From contig NZ_VOPL01000001.1 of NCBI RefSeq assembly GCF_007993065.1, positions 1-64,000 on the forward strand: a stretch of DNA of 64,000 nucleotides. The letters run 5' to 3'. Both the position numbers and the translations under genes were made by a program. Source of the DNA: Paracoccus aurantiacus. Lineage in GTDB: Bacteria; Pseudomonadota; Alphaproteobacteria; Rhodobacterales; Rhodobacteraceae. The first letter of the stretch is position 1. Every line of letters starts with the position of its first letter. Under the pieces are notes generated by a model. That model was given only the letters and a program-made list of their open reading frames with translations, was not told the origin of the DNA and ran no database searches. Shown here in pieces: positions 55,229-63,991 of the stretch.

Positions 55229-55576
55229 GGCGAGAGCTTTACCTGAATGTGTTACAGCTTCACCCTAACCGTGACCGAGGCCGCAAGGACGGCGTGATAC
55301 CCCCATGCTCATCCTGATGCCCGCATGATAGGTCAGGTCGCATTGCGGCACCTGACAGGTAAAAGCGCGCGAAATCAAAGGGCCCTGAGATTGATCGAGC
55401 TTTGCTGTCGAACTGGCGAGGGCGTCAATCGCCTTGCGAGGGATGAGTTCATTTGAAATGCATAAGCTATAGATTATCCGCATTCCATGAGCATTCTTGT
55501 TTGCATGATGGCTGATATTCCCAAGAATTGACCGGATATTCCACGCCGATCCGTGCCGGTCGAGAGAGGAAGCCAG
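55229..55576 (+). other. Non-coding gap upstream of the TRAP transporter
   Basis: A 348-base stretch with no gene. It holds an inverted repeat GTCAGGT (55332-55338) with ACCTGAC (55350-55356), and an AT-richer part from about 55440 to 55530 that probably contains the dctP promoter. I could not find a well-spaced -35/-10 pair. Confidence 0.55.
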
Positions 55577-56608
55577 ATGTCGAAACACCTTGGAACCTTC
55601 GCTGCCACATTATTGTCGGGCGTGATGTTCACGGCTGCCGCCCAGGCCAGTGACGAAGAATACAGGCTGATCCTGACAAGTGAGGCGGGCGATCATGCCT
55701 CGCCGCTTGGTACCGCCATGCGGCTTTGGGAATCGCTGATCGAGGAGAGATCCGGCGGCAGGATGCAGGTCGAGGTTTTCTATCAAAGCGAACTCGGCGG
55801 GCAGCAGGAGCTGTTCGATCAACTGGTTCGCGGCAATGTGGACATGATGATCACCTGGCCGCAGACATCCTATGACGAACGTGTCGGCGTCAATTATATC
55901 CCCTATCTGGTCCTTGGCTGGGATGATGCGATTGCAGCCTTCGCCCCCGATGGCTGGGTGCAGGAGCTTATGGCCCCGATCTATGAAGATATCGGGCTGA
56001 AGTATATCGGGCCTTTCCCGGAAGGCTTCGGCGGCGTTGCCACGCAGGGGCGCTATGCGACCAGCTTCGAGGAGGCGCAGGGCCTGAAGGTCCGCTCTCA
56101 GCCGGTTTTCCCGTTACCGCAGACCATAAATACGATGGGCTTTCAGGCCGTGCCGATTGACTGGGCAGAGGTCTATACCTCGCTGCAGACTGGCGTGGTC
56201 GATGGCGATTCATCGAATGTCATTTACTGGGATTACGAATATTTCGGCGATGTGCTGGATTATTTCGTCCAGAGCTCGCACAATTTTTCATCCTACTCGC
56301 TGCTGATGAGCGACAAGGTCTGGGACGGGATGGACGAGGAAGATCGCGAGATCGTCCTGTCATCCGCCCGCGAGGTTATCGACAAGCAATTCGCCGAGGC
56401 CCGTGCCGAGGATGAACGCTGGATCCAGACGGCGCAGGAAAACGGCATGGAATATATCGTGCCGACCGATGCCGAAAAGACCGCATGGGTCGAAAAGGTC
56501 CGCGCCGAAGTCTGGCCGCTGATCGAGGAAAGCCTCGGCACCGAAATCATGGATGTCGTTCGCGCAAACGCATCGGTTCCGGGCGAGCCACCACCCGCTG
56601 ACAGCTGA
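55577..56608 (+). CDS. TRAP transporter substrate-binding protein DctP
   Basis: A 343-residue periplasmic binding protein. A signal peptide (MSKHLGTFAATLLSGVMFTA, cleavage near AAQAS, residue 24) is followed by YRLILTSEAGDHASPLGTAM and the DctP-type LGGQQELFDQLVRGNVDMMI. AGAGAGGAAGCCAG precedes the ATG at 55577. The ligand cannot be told; such proteins bind carboxylate-type solutes. It is the first gene of dctPQM. Confidence 0.9.
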   Translation: MSKHLGTFAATLLSGVMFTAAAQASDEEYRLILTSEAGDHASPLGTAMRLWESLIEERSGGRMQVEVFYQSELGGQQELFDQLVRGNVDMMITWPQTSYDERVGVNYIPYLVLGWDDAIAAFAPDGWVQELMAPIYEDIGLKYIGPFPEGFGGVATQGRYATSFEEAQGLKVRSQPVFPLPQTINTMGFQAVPIDWAEVYTSLQTGVVDGDSSNVIYWDYEYFGDVLDYFVQSSHNFSSYSLLMSDKVWDGMDEEDREIVLSSAREVIDKQFAEARAEDERWIQTAQENGMEYIVPTDAEKTAWVEKVRAEVWPLIEESLGTEIMDVVRANASVPGEPPPADS

Positions 56609-56636
56609 TCGCACCGCCACAGACGGAGGAAGCAAG

Positions 56637-57149
56637 TTGGATATTCTGAAGAAGCTGGACATCCTGATCTATCAGATCATCCGACCCGTGGTGGTGGTGA
56701 TCGGGCTGGGCGTCGCATTGTTGCTGGTAATCGGGATCGTGTCGCGCAGCGTGCTGGGAACGCCGGTCTTCGGCCTTGAAGAGATCATGCTGCTGGCGAT
56801 CATGTGGTTTTACATGATGGGGGCGGTGCTGGCCTCTCGCGAGGGGTCGCATCTGAAGGCCGATCTGATGGATGTCCTGACCGACAATCCAAAGGTCCTC
56901 CGCATCGTCGGTATGATCGCGACCGTCATCTCGATCCTGGCGTCGCTGGCCTTCTGTTACTGGGCGATGGATTTTCTGGCCTTCAGCATGTCGCGTTGGC
57001 AGACGACGCCGGTCTTCAAGATCCCGTTCTGGATCTCGCAGGTCAGCATCCTTCTGGCGGCCATCCTGCTGACCGCCTACCTGCTGCGCGATCTGGTCAT
57101 GCTTTGGCGCGGGGATGCGCCGGTCACCACCTCGGATAAGGACGTGTAA
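56637..57149 (+). CDS. TRAP transporter small permease DctQ (TTG start)
   Basis: A 170-residue protein with four membrane segments, the DctQ small subunit (VVVVIGLGVALLLVIGIVSR, then GLEEIMLLAIMWFYMMGAVL). The in-frame ATG at 56553 lies inside dctP and is rejected; the TTG at 56637 has CGGAGGA before it. dctM follows two bases after its stop. Confidence 0.88.
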   Translation: MDILKKLDILIYQIIRPVVVVIGLGVALLLVIGIVSRSVLGTPVFGLEEIMLLAIMWFYMMGAVLASREGSHLKADLMDVLTDNPKVLRIVGMIATVISILASLAFCYWAMDFLAFSMSRWQTTPVFKIPFWISQVSILLAAILLTAYLLRDLVMLWRGDAPVTTSDKDV

Positions 57150-57151
57150 CG

Positions 57152-58450
57152 ATGGAATCCCTTTTCGCCATTCTCGCCCTGATCGTCTTCATGCTGCTGG
57201 GCGTGCCGGTCGTCTTTGCCTTTGCTGCCATGGTCGTGATCCTGACCATCGTCTATGACGTCGCGTGGTCTATGCCGATGATTACCGGTTACTGGACGGT
57301 GAATTCGGTTATCCTTGTCGCGCTGCCGCTGTTCGTCATGACCGGCTATCTGATGCAGACGGGCGGTATCGCAAAGCGTCTGGTCGAGTTTGTCGAGGCC
57401 GTCGTCGGACGTTCGCGCACCGGCATGGGCACCTCGATGATTGTGTCCTGCGGGATATTCGGCGCAATCTCGGGAACTGCATCGGCGGCCGTTGCGTCCA
57501 TCGGTTCGATCATGATCGGCCCGATGGAACGGCACGGCTATGGGCGCGGCTATACAAGCGCGCTTCTGGGGATTTCGTCGCTGCTGGGACTGCTGATCCC
57601 GCCATCGATCACGATGATCCTTTATGCCGTGGTCACGCGCCAATCCGTCGCGGCCTGCTTTCTGGCGACCATCGGGCCGGGCATATTGCTGATGATCATT
57701 CTGTCGATCCTGAACCGCATCCATGTATCGCGGAACCTGCCCGGCGAGGAGACGAAGATGCCTTGGGGCGAGCGGATGGCGGAAATCCGCTCCACTGGCT
57801 GGCGAGCGATCCCGGCACTGATGCTGCCGATCCTGATCCTTGGCGGTATCTATGGCGGCTTCTTCACCCCGACCGAGGCCGCCGCAGTCGCCGTCGTCTA
57901 TGCGATCCCGGTCGGCATGTTCGTCTATCGCGATCTGACCATGCGCAAGATTTTCGAGGCCGTGGTCAGTGCTGCCGCCACAACCGGCGTCATCATGATC
58001 ATTCTGGTGTTTTCCTTCGTCGCCAGCCGCATCTTCACCATCGAACGCGTGCCGCAACAACTGACCGACTTCCTGCTGGGCAGTTTCGAAAGCCGGATCG
58101 TGATCCTGCTGATGGTGAATGTGTTCCTTGTCCTGCTGGGGATGTTCATGGACGATGTCAGCGTCATCGCGATTGTCAGCCCGCTGATGGTCCCGGTCAT
58201 GGCCGAAATCGGCGTCGATCCAATCCATTTCGCCGCCATTATCGGCACAAGCGTGGTGATCGGCGCGAACAGCCCACCCATGGCACCGATCCTGTTCATG
58301 GCATGTCGGGTAGGCGACGTCAGCATGTCGCGCGTCATCAAGCCGGCCTTCTATTTCATGGCATTCGGCGCGCTTCCGGTCATGCTGGTCACAACCTACT
58401 GGTCGCCGCTGGCCCTGTTCCTGCCGCGTGCGCTTGGTTACATGGACTGA
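57152..58450 (+). CDS. TRAP transporter large permease DctM
   Basis: A 432-residue DctM protein with about 12 membrane segments that couples solute uptake to a sodium gradient. Family regions include VSCGIFGAISGTASAAVASI, LLGISSLLGLLIPPSITMIL and GMFMDDVSVIAIVSPLMVPV. It starts two bases after dctQ; GTAACG is a weak site, so coupling is likely. Confidence 0.92.
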   Translation: MESLFAILALIVFMLLGVPVVFAFAAMVVILTIVYDVAWSMPMITGYWTVNSVILVALPLFVMTGYLMQTGGIAKRLVEFVEAVVGRSRTGMGTSMIVSCGIFGAISGTASAAVASIGSIMIGPMERHGYGRGYTSALLGISSLLGLLIPPSITMILYAVVTRQSVAACFLATIGPGILLMIILSILNRIHVSRNLPGEETKMPWGERMAEIRSTGWRAIPALMLPILILGGIYGGFFTPTEAAAVAVVYAIPVGMFVYRDLTMRKIFEAVVSAAATTGVIMIILVFSFVASRIFTIERVPQQLTDFLLGSFESRIVILLMVNVFLVLLGMFMDDVSVIAIVSPLMVPVMAEIGVDPIHFAAIIGTSVVIGANSPPMAPILFMACRVGDVSMSRVIKPAFYFMAFGALPVMLVTTYWSPLALFLPRALGYMD

Positions 58451-58463
58451 TCGGAGGGCGAGT

Positions 58464-59234
58464 TTGGCACGGATAGGTTTTCTGGGCACCGGCGAGATCG
58501 CGCAGATTCTGGTCGAGACGATCGCCGCTGATGGGCACGAGATCGTCGTCTCGAAGCGAAGCGAGACGGTGTCGGCGCGTCTGGAAAAGACCTATTCCAA
58601 CGTCAGGCGCGCGGACAATCAGCAGGTCGTTGATGACAGCGACGTGGTCTTCGTCTGCCTTCTGGCCGATACTGCGCGTCAGGTTCTTCCCGAATTGCGC
58701 TTCCGGGACGGGCAGACAGTGATCTCCGTCATGGCCCGTATGACGTTGGCAGAACTTTCAAGGCTTTGCGCCCCGGCGCGTGACATCGCCATCGCTATCC
58801 CGCTGCCGCCATTGCCGCTTGGGGGGACCCCTCTGGCTGTCTACCCTGACAACGCCCGCCTTCGCGATCTGTTCGGCAAACATGCACATATCCATCCCTG
58901 TGCGTCCGAGGAACAGATCAGCGCACATTTCGGCGCCACCGGGTTGATGCTGCCACTGCTGGACCAGATCGACATCGCGGCGACCTGGCTTGCCGGTTTT
59001 ACTGGCGACAAACGGGCTGCCGCCGCATATGTCGCCGGGCAGATTCGCGGCTACTGCAACCTGCTGACCGCAGATGACGCGCCGGAACTTTCCCATCTGA
59101 AAACCGGGCTGGCGACCGAGGGCGGGCTGAACCAGACGCTTTCAAAGGCGCTTCGGGACTGCGGCGCGCATGAGGCGTTGGAGAACGGTCTGGACGGGCT
59201 GCGGACCGGGCTGAATCTTCCGGCGAAATCCTAG
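58464..59234 (+). CDS. ProC-like NAD(P)-binding oxidoreductase (TTG start)
   Basis: A 256-residue protein with an N-terminal Rossmann fold ARIGFLGTGEIAQILVETIA and a helical C-terminal half, like pyrroline-5-carboxylate reductases and related imine reductases. The start is the TTG at 58464 with GGAGG six bases upstream; the earlier in-frame ATG at 58428 overlaps dctM. Its place straight after dctPQM suggests that it acts on the imported compound or a product. The classic ProC C-terminal signature is not obvious. Confidence 0.8.
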   Translation: MARIGFLGTGEIAQILVETIAADGHEIVVSKRSETVSARLEKTYSNVRRADNQQVVDDSDVVFVCLLADTARQVLPELRFRDGQTVISVMARMTLAELSRLCAPARDIAIAIPLPPLPLGGTPLAVYPDNARLRDLFGKHAHIHPCASEEQISAHFGATGLMLPLLDQIDIAATWLAGFTGDKRAAAAYVAGQIRGYCNLLTADDAPELSHLKTGLATEGGLNQTLSKALRDCGAHEALENGLDGLRTGLNLPAKS

Positions 59235-59246
59235 GCCCCGCGCTTG

Positions 59247-60230
59247 TCAGGCTCGCGTCGTCGCAGCCGACAACATGTTCCGAGGCGGGTTCGCGCCCGA
59301 TTTTGCAATATCGTTCTGGATGAAATCGGCGAATGCCTGAACATTCGGCCGACCCTGCGATTCCGCGTTCATCTTCAGGTAATAGCTGCGTCCGGCCTGC
59401 AGGGGCGCACCCAAAAGCGGCAAAAGGCGACCGGCTTTCACCAGCGGATCGGTCAGGTGGCTCCAGCCGATCACCACACCTTCACCATTCACCGCTGCGT
59501 CCAGCAGCAAGGGGTAATTGTTGCTGACGAAGCTGGGCCGGGGCAGCGGCGCCCTCACTTCCATCGCGTCGAACCAGTTTTCCCAGGTATAGGGTTGCCA
59601 GCCGATTGCGTTGTCGGACCAGTGCTTCTTGTGAAGTTCCAGCAGGTCGGCTTTGGCAAGGCTTTCGGCGGTTGCGAATGGCCCGTGGCGGCGCAGGTAT
59701 TCCGGGCTGCACATGGGCTGGACCAGTTCGGGGAACAGATAGACCAGTTGTTCACCCATATTGCAGCGCTCATTGCCGCAGATAATGGACAGATCGACCT
59801 CGGCATGGTTGCGGAACCCGTCATTTTCGTCAGATGACAGCATGACGAAGCGGGCGTCCGGATGCATTTCGCGAAAGCGGTCCATATAGGGCTTGAACCA
59901 AAGGGACGCGACCGCATTCGTCCCCGAACAGGTGATTGGCGCGCTGTCTTCGGGCGAGGTGATCGCTGCGATGCCCTCGCACAGACTGTCGAGGCCCTGA
60001 CTGACGGATTGCAGAAGCGTCACCCCCGCGGCGGTAAGTTCCAGATCGTTATGCTTGCGGATGAACAGTGGCGTCTCAAGCGCTTTTTCAAGCGCCCGTA
60101 TGTGCTGGCTGACGGCGGCCTGCGACACGTTCAGCTCGGTCGCGGCCAGCGTAAAGCTCAGATGCTTGGCGGCGACTTCGAAAGTCGCCATGGACCCGAG
60201 CGAGGGCAGAAATCTGCGCTTTGGCGTCAT
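59247..60230 (-). CDS. LysR-family regulator, GcvA type
   Basis: A 327-residue regulator beginning MTPKRRFLPSLGSMATFEVA, with the helix-turn-helix LAATELNVSQAAVSQHIRAL and a GcvA-like start. It converges with the ProC-like gene, with 12 bases between the stops. It may control the TRAP cluster, but there is no divergent promoter arrangement to support that. Confidence 0.87.
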   Translation of the reverse strand: MTPKRRFLPSLGSMATFEVAAKHLSFTLAATELNVSQAAVSQHIRALEKALETPLFIRKHNDLELTAAGVTLLQSVSQGLDSLCEGIAAITSPEDSAPITCSGTNAVASLWFKPYMDRFREMHPDARFVMLSSDENDGFRNHAEVDLSIICGNERCNMGEQLVYLFPELVQPMCSPEYLRRHGPFATAESLAKADLLELHKKHWSDNAIGWQPYTWENWFDAMEVRAPLPRPSFVSNNYPLLLDAAVNGEGVVIGWSHLTDPLVKAGRLLPLLGAPLQAGRSYYLKMNAESQGRPNVQAFADFIQNDIAKSGANPPRNMLSAATTRA

Positions 60231-60455
60231 GGTGCTTCTCCGGGCTGTCTCCTTGGCGGAATGGCGTGGCGGGGCGCGATCTGCTTGCGCCGCTGGCGTC
60301 GGTCAGCTTTTGGTGTGCGTGACACTGGTGGGGTGGGTCCAGGATATGCGGGTGAATGCGGTTAATCCAGCCGTGACGCGTGGCGACGTGGTGCCCGAGC
60401 AAAAGCGTCACTGACCTCGGCATGAATGACATGAACGGTCTTTACCGAACGCATC

Positions 60456-62492
60456 TCAGACATCTTTCACCAGCCGCAGCGCATCATAGATGGCGGCATG
60501 GGTATTCCGCGCGGAAACCGCGTCGCCAATGCGGAAAAGCTGATAGGCGCCGTCGGGGTTTCGGATGACTTGCTGCGGACGGCCGTCGACAAGGGCTTCG
60601 TAATCGACCTCGCCCAGATTGGTCGAACCGTCGCGCAGGTCGAAATAGACGTCATCGAAGGGGCGCGTGCCGTGATTGACGATCACCTGATCGACCTCGC
60701 GTTCGCGGGTCAAGCCGCTGTAATCGGTCCCGATCACGGCGACCAGTCCGTTTCCCTCGCGCCGCACGGAGTCGAGCTTCCACGTCACCGTGAAAGTCAC
60801 GTCGCGCGCCTGCAATGCGCGGATGAACGGGGTCAGTGACATGGCCATGATTTCGGACGCGAAACTGCGGTCGCGGGTCACGATTTCCACCTTCGCACCG
60901 GTTTCGGCGATCTTTTCAGCTGCTTGAAGCCCCGCATAGTCGCCGGCATCGTCATAGATCAGCACGTTCCGGCCGGGCTTCACATCGCCTGACAGGATGT
61001 CCCATGCCGAAACGACAAGATCGTTTCCGTCCGATAATACTTCGGTATGCGGCAACCCGCCGGTCGCCACGATCACCACATCGGGCTTGTCCGCCGCGAT
61101 GGTTTCCTCATCGGCAAAGCTGTTATAGCGGAAGGTGACGCCAAGGCGTTCGCATTCCGACACGCGCCACTGGATGATCTGGATCATCTCGGCCCGCCTG
61201 TGGCTTTGTGCCGCAAGCCGCACCTGCCCGCCCGGATGGTTCGCGGCCTCGTGCACGATCACCTCATGCCCCCGTTCAGCCGCCACGCGCGCAGCTTCGA
61301 CACCCGCAGGGCCTGCGCCGATAACGATAACCCGCCGCTTCTGGACGGCCTTGGTGATCGTCTGCGGCTGTTCCAGCTCTCGCCCAGTGGCCGGATTGTG
61401 AAGGCACAGCGCCATTCCGCCCTGATAGATCCGGTCAAGGCAGTAATTCGCGCCCACACAGGGACGGATGCGATCTTCCTCGCCGCGCAGGATCTTGGCG
61501 ACGATATGCGGGTCGGCCATATGGGCGCGGGTCATGCCGACCATGTCCAGCTTGCCGCTGGCGATGGCGTGGCGCGCCGTGGCGACATCCTGAATCTTGG
61601 CGGCGTGGAAGGTCGGAAAGCTGGTCGCGGCCCTGATTTCCCCGGCGAAATCCAGATGCGGCGCGCTGCGCATTCCCTGCACCGGGATCACATCGGTCAG
61701 CCCGGCATCCGTGTCGATATGTCCCTTGATGACATTCAGGAAATCCACCATGCCGCTGTCCTTGAGCCGGCGAGAGATCTCCAGCCCATCATCCTTCGTC
61801 AGCCCTCCCGCCAGATCCTCATCGCCAGTATAGCGGATGCCGACGATGAACTCATCGCCCACCCGCTCGCGGATCGCCTTCAGCGTGTCGAAGGTAAACC
61901 GCAGCCGGTTGTCCAGACTGCCGCCATAAGGCCCGTCCAACTCATTGGTCAGCGGCGACCAGAACTGGTCCATCAGGTGGCCATAGGCCTGTAATTCGAT
62001 CCCGTCGAGGCCGGCTTCCTTCATCCGCTCGGCCGCGTCGGCGTAATCCTCGATGATACGGGCAATGTCCCAGTCCTCGGCGCGCTTCGGAAAGGCCTTG
62101 TGCGCCGCCTCACGCTCATATCCCGGTGCGACCACCGGCAGCCAGTCGGCCTTGTCCCAACGCGTGCGGCGGCCCAGATGGGTCAACTGGATCATCACGG
62201 CGCAGCCGTGTTCGTGCACCTCGTCGGTCAGTTTCTTCATCCAGCCGACGACCTCATCTTTCCAGGCAAGGATATTGTTGAAGACCGGCGGGCTGTCCCG
62301 TGCGACGCTTGCCGACCCGGCCGTCATCGTCATGGCAATCCCGGCCTTTGCCCTTTCGACGTGATAGGCGCGATAACGGTCCTTCGGCATACCGTCTTCG
62401 GGATAGGCGGGTTCATGGCTCGTGACCATCAGCCGGTTCTTCAGGGTCAGGTGTTTCAGTTGGTAAGGCTGGAAAAGTGGGTCGCTGATCAT
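60456..62492 (-). CDS. TMADH/DgcA-like flavin oxidoreductase, three-Cys cluster site
   Basis: A 678-residue protein of the trimethylamine-dehydrogenase/dienoyl-CoA-reductase family; close relatives act in demethylation of dimethylglycine or N-methylproline. An FMN-binding TIM barrel (1 to about 340) has IELQAYGHLMDQFWSPLTNE, followed by an iron-sulfur site and a C-terminal FAD/NAD fold (VIVIGAGPAGVEAA, about 388). The cluster region reads CVGANYCLDRIYQGGMALC: cysteines at 345, 351 and 363, but alanine where TMADH has its second cysteine (348). GGAGG precedes the ATG at 62492. It is divergent from a TetR regulator. Confidence 0.82.
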   Translation of the reverse strand: MISDPLFQPYQLKHLTLKNRLMVTSHEPAYPEDGMPKDRYRAYHVERAKAGIAMTMTAGSASVARDSPPVFNNILAWKDEVVGWMKKLTDEVHEHGCAVMIQLTHLGRRTRWDKADWLPVVAPGYEREAAHKAFPKRAEDWDIARIIEDYADAAERMKEAGLDGIELQAYGHLMDQFWSPLTNELDGPYGGSLDNRLRFTFDTLKAIRERVGDEFIVGIRYTGDEDLAGGLTKDDGLEISRRLKDSGMVDFLNVIKGHIDTDAGLTDVIPVQGMRSAPHLDFAGEIRAATSFPTFHAAKIQDVATARHAIASGKLDMVGMTRAHMADPHIVAKILRGEEDRIRPCVGANYCLDRIYQGGMALCLHNPATGRELEQPQTITKAVQKRRVIVIGAGPAGVEAARVAAERGHEVIVHEAANHPGGQVRLAAQSHRRAEMIQIIQWRVSECERLGVTFRYNSFADEETIAADKPDVVIVATGGLPHTEVLSDGNDLVVSAWDILSGDVKPGRNVLIYDDAGDYAGLQAAEKIAETGAKVEIVTRDRSFASEIMAMSLTPFIRALQARDVTFTVTWKLDSVRREGNGLVAVIGTDYSGLTREREVDQVIVNHGTRPFDDVYFDLRDGSTNLGEVDYEALVDGRPQQVIRNPDGAYQLFRIGDAVSARNTHAAIYDALRLVKDV

Positions 62493-62540
62493 CGCTGGCC
62501 TCCCTGATGGTTGTCCGACGATTCCAAAACTAGACACTTG

Positions 62541-62546
62541 TGTCAA
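62541..62546 (-). promoter_or_regulatory. Consensus -35 box for the flavoprotein gene
   Basis: TTGACA on the minus strand (62546-62541) is followed after 17 bases by AATCGT, a poor -10. It lies next to the 24-base palindrome at 62549-62572 and within GACACTTGTGTC (62533-62544), so a bound regulator would overlap it. Confidence 0.45.
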
Positions 62547-62548
62547 TT

Positions 62549-62572
62549 AAAATATACATTGATGTATATTTT
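62549..62572 (+). promoter_or_regulatory. Perfect 24-bp palindromic operator
   Basis: AAAATATACA (62549-62558) is exactly complementary to TGTATATTTT (62563-62572) around TTGA. It lies between the divergent flavoprotein and TetR genes, the usual place for a TetR-family operator. TATATT at 62565-62570 could also serve as a -10 for the TetR gene. A second palindrome GACAC-TT-GTGTC (62533-62544) lies beside it. Confidence 0.75.
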
Positions 62573-62609
62573 CTTGTCCTGCGTTCGGGTTTGCGCTAAT
62601 TCTTTGGGC

Positions 62610-63275
62610 ATGAGTACAAGGTCTGACACCCTAACCGAGATCGAAAACGCATCAGGCTGGCGCGGATCGCGCGAAGTCTGGTTGCATGCGGCAAAGCAGG
62701 CGTTCCTGGATTCCGGGCTTGACGCAGTCAAGATCCAGCCGCTGGCAGCAAGCCTGAACCTGTCGCGGGCAAGCTTTTATTGGTTTTTCAAGGATCGGAA
62801 AGCGCTCCTTGATGCGCTTCTGGAGGACTGGCAGGCCAAGAATACCGGCGCCTTCGTCGCAGCCTGCGACGCCTATGCGGAAAGCATCGCCGAGGCCATG
62901 CTGAACCTGATTGTGGTCTTCCACGATGAGGACCTGTTCGAGCCGCAACTGGATTTCGCAGTGCGAGGCTGGGCGCATCAGTCAGACGAGGTCATGGCCC
63001 GCGTCAATCAGGAAGATGAAGTCCGGCTCGACGCGATAAAGGCGCTTTTCCTGCGCTTCGGATTCGACCCGGGAACCGCCGATGTCCGCGCAAGGGCGGT
63101 CTATCTGGTCCAGATCGGCTATATTTCGATGCAGGTCCGCGAGGATCAGGCCGTCCGCATGTCCCGCGTTCCCGGCTACGTCCAGACATTCTGCGATTGT
63201 CCGCCGACAGAAGGCGAACTGGCGCGCTTCCATGCCAGACTGAAGTTCACACAGATGAGCGCCGATCGCTGCTGA
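62610..63275 (+). CDS. TetR-family transcriptional regulator
   Basis: A 221-residue regulator. The N-terminal DNA-binding domain reads WLHAAKQAFLDSGLDAVKIQ, then PLAASLNLSRASFYWFFKDR, which is the TetR helix-turn-helix; the rest is a helical ligand-binding domain. The ATG at 62610 (MSTRSDTLTEIEN) is chosen because upstream codons to 62511 cross the operator; its ribosome site is weak. It probably represses the divergent flavoprotein gene and perhaps itself through 62549-62572. Confidence 0.85.
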   Translation: MSTRSDTLTEIENASGWRGSREVWLHAAKQAFLDSGLDAVKIQPLAASLNLSRASFYWFFKDRKALLDALLEDWQAKNTGAFVAACDAYAESIAEAMLNLIVVFHDEDLFEPQLDFAVRGWAHQSDEVMARVNQEDEVRLDAIKALFLRFGFDPGTADVRARAVYLVQIGYISMQVREDQAVRMSRVPGYVQTFCDCPPTEGELARFHARLKFTQMSADRC

Positions 63276-63393
63276 TCGGAGTCGTGTAGTCGCTCGCATG
63301 ATGGAACCAGAGCTTGGCTGCTCCAGGCGTTTCCCCGATAGGGAAAAAACCCGTGTCGAGCTTGCTTCAGAGATCACAATGGCCTGATTTTAT

Positions 63394-63469
<76 letters not shown>

Positions 63470-63579
63470 ACCGGAGGTCTGCAAGGGCGTCATGCGCCGT
63501 TGCCGTGGGGGGTCGTATAGGGGGAGGTGTTCGGGTGCGCAAGTGGAAAATTCGCTTTCCGTCGCGGTGCCGGTACTGA

Positions 63580-63605
63580 ACGAAAACGGGGCCGCGCGGC
63601 CCCGT
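63580..63605 (-). terminator. Terminator after the DoxX gene
   Basis: On the minus strand ACGGGGCC pairs with GGCCCCGT around GCGC and is followed by TTTTCG. It lies 24 bases after the stop of the gene at 63629. Confidence 0.75.
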
Positions 63606-63628
63606 GAGATGTCAGGCGAATCGGGCGT

Positions 63629-63991
63629 TCAGCGGTCGCGCTTCAGCATCGCATCGACGCTGATCGGACCAGGCCCGGCGAAGAAGATGTAGAGGAAAAT
63701 GAAGCAGTAAAGAATCGCAGCATCGCCGCCATTCAGTGCCGGGACCCAGTGCTGAGGTGCATGCGCCAGCCAGTAGGCGCAAGCCATCAGGCCGGAAAGC
63801 AGAAAGGCCACGGGGCGCGAGAACAACCCGATGATCAGAAGGGCGCCACCGATCAGCTCCATCACGCCGGCGATCCAGAAGCGCGACATGACTTCGGGAA
63901 AGGCGCGATCACTTGCCGGAAAGCCGAGGATCTTCTGCGTGCCATGGGCGAAAAAGACCAGGGCCGAGACGATGCGAAGGACGCTGCGCAT
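63629..63991 (-). CDS. DoxX-family membrane protein
   Basis: A 120-residue inner-membrane protein with four hydrophobic segments. It begins MRSVLRIVSALVFFAHGTQK and has the DoxX pattern of an early helix, the mid-part FWIAGVMELIGGALLIIGLF and SRPVAFLLSGLMACAYWLAH. Family members have been tied to thiosulfate oxidation or redox stress in a few species, but no function can be assigned here. The ATG is only nine bases from the window edge, so any upstream partner is not visible. Confidence 0.85.
   Translation of the reverse strand: MRSVLRIVSALVFFAHGTQKILGFPASDRAFPEVMSRFWIAGVMELIGGALLIIGLFSRPVAFLLSGLMACAYWLAHAPQHWVPALNGGDAAILYCFIFLYIFFAGPGPISVDAMLKRDR

Noticed and set aside
56553..56636. ATG at 56553 as the dctQ start
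   Set aside because: It would overlap dctP and lacks a ribosome site; the TTG at 56637 has a clear one.
57077..58489. A 470-codon minus-strand open frame
   Set aside because: Antisense to dctM; the His/Asp/Arg-rich product is an artefact of GC-rich membrane-protein codons.
63320..63355. Terminator for the TetR gene
   Set aside because: The TTTCCC/GGGAAA stem is short and no U-run follows on the plus strand.
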